Of a DNA stretch of 64,000 bases, positions 61,762 through 64,000 are shown one piece after another. The translations under genes and the position numbers were made by a program. This DNA is from Emticicia oligotrophica DSM 17448. GTDB taxonomy: Bacteria > Bacteroidota > Bacteroidia > Cytophagales > Spirosomataceae. The DNA lies in assembly GCF_000263195.1 (NCBI RefSeq), contig NC_018748.1:2294001-2358000 (forward strand). Reading direction: 5' to 3'. The first letter of the stretch is position 1. Each line of letters starts with the position of its first letter. A model generated the notes under the pieces. The model ran no database searches. It was not told the DNA's origin and saw only the letters and a list, made by a program, of their open reading frames with translations.

Positions 61762-61870
61762 ACATTAGTTGTCAAAAGAGGTATTTGCAAATTAATAATA
61801 TTTATTGAAATAATTCTATTCTATATTTAAAAAGTCTTTAATCATTTCTTTCTCTCAACGCTCAATAATT

Positions 61871-63127
61871 ATGAAAAAAACAATCTTACTATTCTTTGTA
61901 TTCATTAGCACGCTTGGTTTTGCACAGAACCTTGAAAAAGCCCTTCCCGAATCGGTAGGAATGAGTTCTACTCGCCTAAAACGTATCGAAACAGTTGTCA
62001 ATGATTATATTCAGAAAGAGCGTCTTGCAGGTGCTATCGCATTAGTCATGCGTGATGGCAAGTTGGTATATCATGAATCATTTGGCTATGATGATATAAA
62101 TACCAAAACAAAACTTTCGAAAGACGCCATCGTGCGAATTGCCTCACAAACCAAGGCCATTACCAGCACAGCCGTAATGATTCTTTATGAAGAAGGGAAA
62201 ATTTTGCTAGATGAGCCCATTTCAAAATACATTCCTGCCTTTAAATCGCCAGTTGTATTAGATAAATTCAATGAGGCCGATAGTTCTTTTACTTCTATTC
62301 CTGCTAAAAGAGAAATTACAATTCGAGATTTATTGACTCATACCTCAGGCATTAGTTATTTAGGAATTGGCACAAAAGAAGCCAATGCTATTTATGCCAA
62401 AAATAAGATTTCAAATGGTTTAGGAGACCCTAATCTCAAATTGGCAGATTTTGCCAATAACTTAGCCAAAATGCCATTGATGCACCAACCCGGCGAACGT
62501 TTTACCTATGGTTTGAATACTGATATTTTAGGTTATTTAGTAGAAATTGTTTCTGGAAAGCCACTTGATGTATTCTTCCAAGAACGAATCTTTGCCCCAT
62601 TGAACATGACCGATACTTTCTTTTATCTGCCAGAATCAAAACATAATAAATTAGCTACACTTTACGCCGAAGACCAAAACCGTAAATTGATAAAAGCTCC
62701 TGAAAGTTCACAAAATTACCCAAGACAAAAAACTGGCTTTATGTCTGGTGGAGGTGGTTTATCTTCATCGGCAACAGATTATGCCAAATTTTTACAATGT
62801 CTTTTAAATGGTGGAAGCCTTAACGGAAAAGATATTTTATCGCCCGCTATTATTCGTCAAATGACTACTAACCAAATTGGTGAGGTAAATGTAGGTATTA
62901 GAAAATTTGGTTTAGGATTTGCCCTCGCTACTTCAAAAGAAGCAGCTCGTTTGCCAGTTTCAGAAGGAAATTATGAGTGGGGTGGAATTTTCGGAACAAG
63001 TTATTGGGTTGACCCCAAACAAAATATTGTGGGTATATTTCTCACACAAAAATATCCTAATAGTTATGCCGATTTGGGCGAAAAATTTAAAGTTTTGGTT
63101 TATCAATCCTTAACAAAATTGAAGTAA
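61871..63127 (+). CDS. Secreted serine hydrolase of the beta-lactamase (class C)/esterase type
   Basis: A 418-residue protein with a signal peptide (about 1-19). Ser92 and Lys95 (ASQTKAIT, S-x-x-K) and Tyr213 (FTYGLNTDILGY) form the catalytic set of the beta-lactamase-fold esterases (EstB-like). MSGGGGLSSSATDYAKF near the C-terminus is the third motif region. The start LPESVGMSSTRLKRIETVV is typical of this group, whose members are esterases or D-amino-acid peptidases more often than true beta-lactamases. It is divergent from the MFS gene. Confidence 0.92.
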   Translation: MKKTILLFFVFISTLGFAQNLEKALPESVGMSSTRLKRIETVVNDYIQKERLAGAIALVMRDGKLVYHESFGYDDINTKTKLSKDAIVRIASQTKAITSTAVMILYEEGKILLDEPISKYIPAFKSPVVLDKFNEADSSFTSIPAKREITIRDLLTHTSGISYLGIGTKEANAIYAKNKISNGLGDPNLKLADFANNLAKMPLMHQPGERFTYGLNTDILGYLVEIVSGKPLDVFFQERIFAPLNMTDTFFYLPESKHNKLATLYAEDQNRKLIKAPESSQNYPRQKTGFMSGGGGLSSSATDYAKFLQCLLNGGSLNGKDILSPAIIRQMTTNQIGEVNVGIRKFGLGFALATSKEAARLPVSEGNYEWGGIFGTSYWVDPKQNIVGIFLTQKYPNSYADLGEKFKVLVYQSLTKLK

Positions 63128-63220
63128 TTTAAACATGAATCATTCCGAAATTCTTAGTAAGTTTTTATTCATTCAACGAATAGCATGTTGAAATTTATTA
63201 ATAGAAAATTTAAATAAAAA

Positions 63221-63248
63221 AACCTCGAAAGTGACTACTTTCGAGGTT
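63221..63248. terminator. Terminator of accC
   Basis: Arms AACCTCGAAAGT (63221-63232) and ACTTTCGAGGTT (63237-63248) are exact complements with loop GACT. On the minus strand a T-run follows. It also faces the serine hydrolase gene. Confidence 0.85.
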
Positions 63249-63302
63249 CATATAATATGATTTTAATTTAATCCGAGATAAATTTTTTAGGACTAAATAT
63301 TC

Positions 63303-64000
63303 TTATAGTTGACTAAAATCGAAGGTTTCTAAGAATTTAGTAGTAAACTTACCCGATTTGAAAGTCTCATCATCCATCAACTTGATGTGGAATGGAATGG
63401 TAGTTTTGATACCTTCAATCACAAACTCTTGCAAGGCACGTTTCATACGCGTGATGACTTCTTCTCTCGATTGACCAGTAACAATAAGTTTGGCAATCAT
63501 TGAGTCGTAATTCGCAGGAATGGTGTAACCTGCATAAACGTGGCTATCAATTCTCACACCATGCCCACCTGGGAAGTGTAAGTTAGTGATTTTACCTGGC
63601 GATGGACGGAAACCATTGATAGGGTCTTCGGCATTAATACGGCATTCCATCGAATATAATTTCGGGAAGTAGTTTTTACCCGAAATTGGTACACCTGCTG
63701 CTACTTTGATTTGTTCCTTAATTAAGTCGAAATCTGTTACTTCTTCCGTAATTGGGTGTTCTACCTGAATACGAGTATTCATTTCCATGAAATAGAACTT
63801 TCCGTATTTATCAACCAAAAATTCTATTGTACCCGCACCTTCATAGCCAATAGCCGCTGCACCTTTGATAGCTGCCGCACCCATTTGCTCACGTAGTTCT
63901 TGTGAAACAATCGGAGAAGGAGTTTCTTCAACTAATTTTTGGTGACGACGTTGAATCGAGCAATCACGCTCTGAAAGGTGACAAACTACACCATTTTGGT
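63303..64000 (-). CDS. accC: Biotin carboxylase subunit of acetyl-CoA carboxylase, partial
   Basis: The C-terminal 232 codons of the carboxylase; the gene continues beyond the right edge. The frame runs open to base 64000. [19 protein letters not shown], near the upstream edge, is an AccC signature, followed by [30 protein letters not shown] (with the catalytic Glu and Arg residues) and [10 protein letters not shown]. The enzyme carboxylates biotin on AccB for fatty acid synthesis. A Met at 63884 is internal. A terminator follows the stop. Confidence 0.96.
   Translation of the reverse strand, partial: QNGVVCHLSERDCSIQRRHQKLVEETPSPIVSQELREQMGAAAIKGAAAIGYEGAGTIEFLVDKYGKFYFMEMNTRIQVEHPITEEVTDFDLIKEQIKVAAGVPISGKNYFPKLYSMECRINAEDPINGFRPSPGKITNLHFPGGHGVRIDSHVYAGYTIPANYDSMIAKLIVTGQSREEVITRMKRALQEFVIEGIKTTIPFHIKLMDDETFKSGKFTTKFLETFDFSQL

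Noticed and set aside
61871-63127. True class C beta-lactamase giving resistance
   Set aside because: The motifs (SQTK, YGLN) and the N-terminal pattern are those of the broader esterase/peptidase group; nothing specific to an AmpC enzyme is seen.

Overview
The window is AT-rich, densely coded DNA from a Bacteroidota chromosome, most likely a Cytophagales/Spirosomaceae-type organism (inference from gene content). Signs of this are: secreted proteins with short Sec signals ending in AQ; a LytS/LytTR pair beside a TonB-dependent-type barrel receptor; a 29-residue basic ribosomal-type protein upstream of RNase G; TTTG / TAnnTTTG promoters visible upstream of two genes; almost no Shine-Dalgarno sequences; and many intergenic hairpin repeats. 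I found no rRNA, tRNA or CRISPR array.

Layout. 0-5.2 kb: two copies of a molybdopterin hydroxylase large subunit (the first cut by the window edge), one 2Fe-2S subunit, a SnoaL-like secreted protein and an AraC regulator. 5.2-9.8 kb: a DoxX-like membrane protein, a RAYT transposase set among REP-like hairpins, an aldo/keto reductase, a Bcr/CflA efflux pump and a secreted DUF1080 protein. 9.9-17.1 kb: housekeeping genes (rng, a 29-aa ribosomal-type protein, a TPR protein, HU, mutY, ssb, uvrB). 17.2-21.3 kb: polysaccharide genes (GH30, GH43, an esterase, a lipocalin-like lipoprotein). 21.4-25.6 kb: a compact accessory island with an XRE-HNH pair, a divergent XRE gene with a strong inverted-repeat operator, an unknown protein, and an overlapping antitoxin / PIN toxin / PD-(D/E)XK nuclease operon. 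25.7-34.0 kb: a lipoprotein FKBP, then a PQQ-type sugar dehydrogenase divergent from a planctomycete-style set (DUF1549/DUF1553 cytochrome, DUF1501, and a multidomain membrane cytochrome). 34-39 kb: YchJ-like protein, two secreted/unknown proteins, an M14 carboxypeptidase and an M3 oligopeptidase.

39.2-44.7 kb is a clear hexarate operon: GntP permease, a UxaA/GarD-family dehydratase, glucarate dehydratase and 5-dehydro-4-deoxyglucarate dehydratase. Together they would turn glucarate/galactarate into 2-oxoglutarate semialdehyde; the final semialdehyde dehydrogenase is not in the window. 44.7-47.6 kb holds secreted hydrolase-type genes, a DinB-like protein and a Crp/Fnr regulator; 47.7-51.3 kb a large GH78 rhamnosidase. 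51.3-52.2 kb is a TIR-domain protein with an unassigned C-terminus, followed by a large composite palindrome. 52.5-60.3 kb holds a zinc alcohol dehydrogenase, an outer-membrane-type protein, a second AraC paralogue, and a LytS kinase / LytTR regulator / TonB receptor set with a 21-bp-period direct repeat that suits a LytTR operator. The window closes with an MFS transporter, a serine hydrolase and the 3' part of accC.

The best candidates for something undescribed are the overlapping antitoxin/PIN/PD-(D/E)XK operon in its island, the TIR protein's C-terminal half, the RAYT with its hairpins, and the 207-bp symmetrical element at 52.3-52.5 kb.
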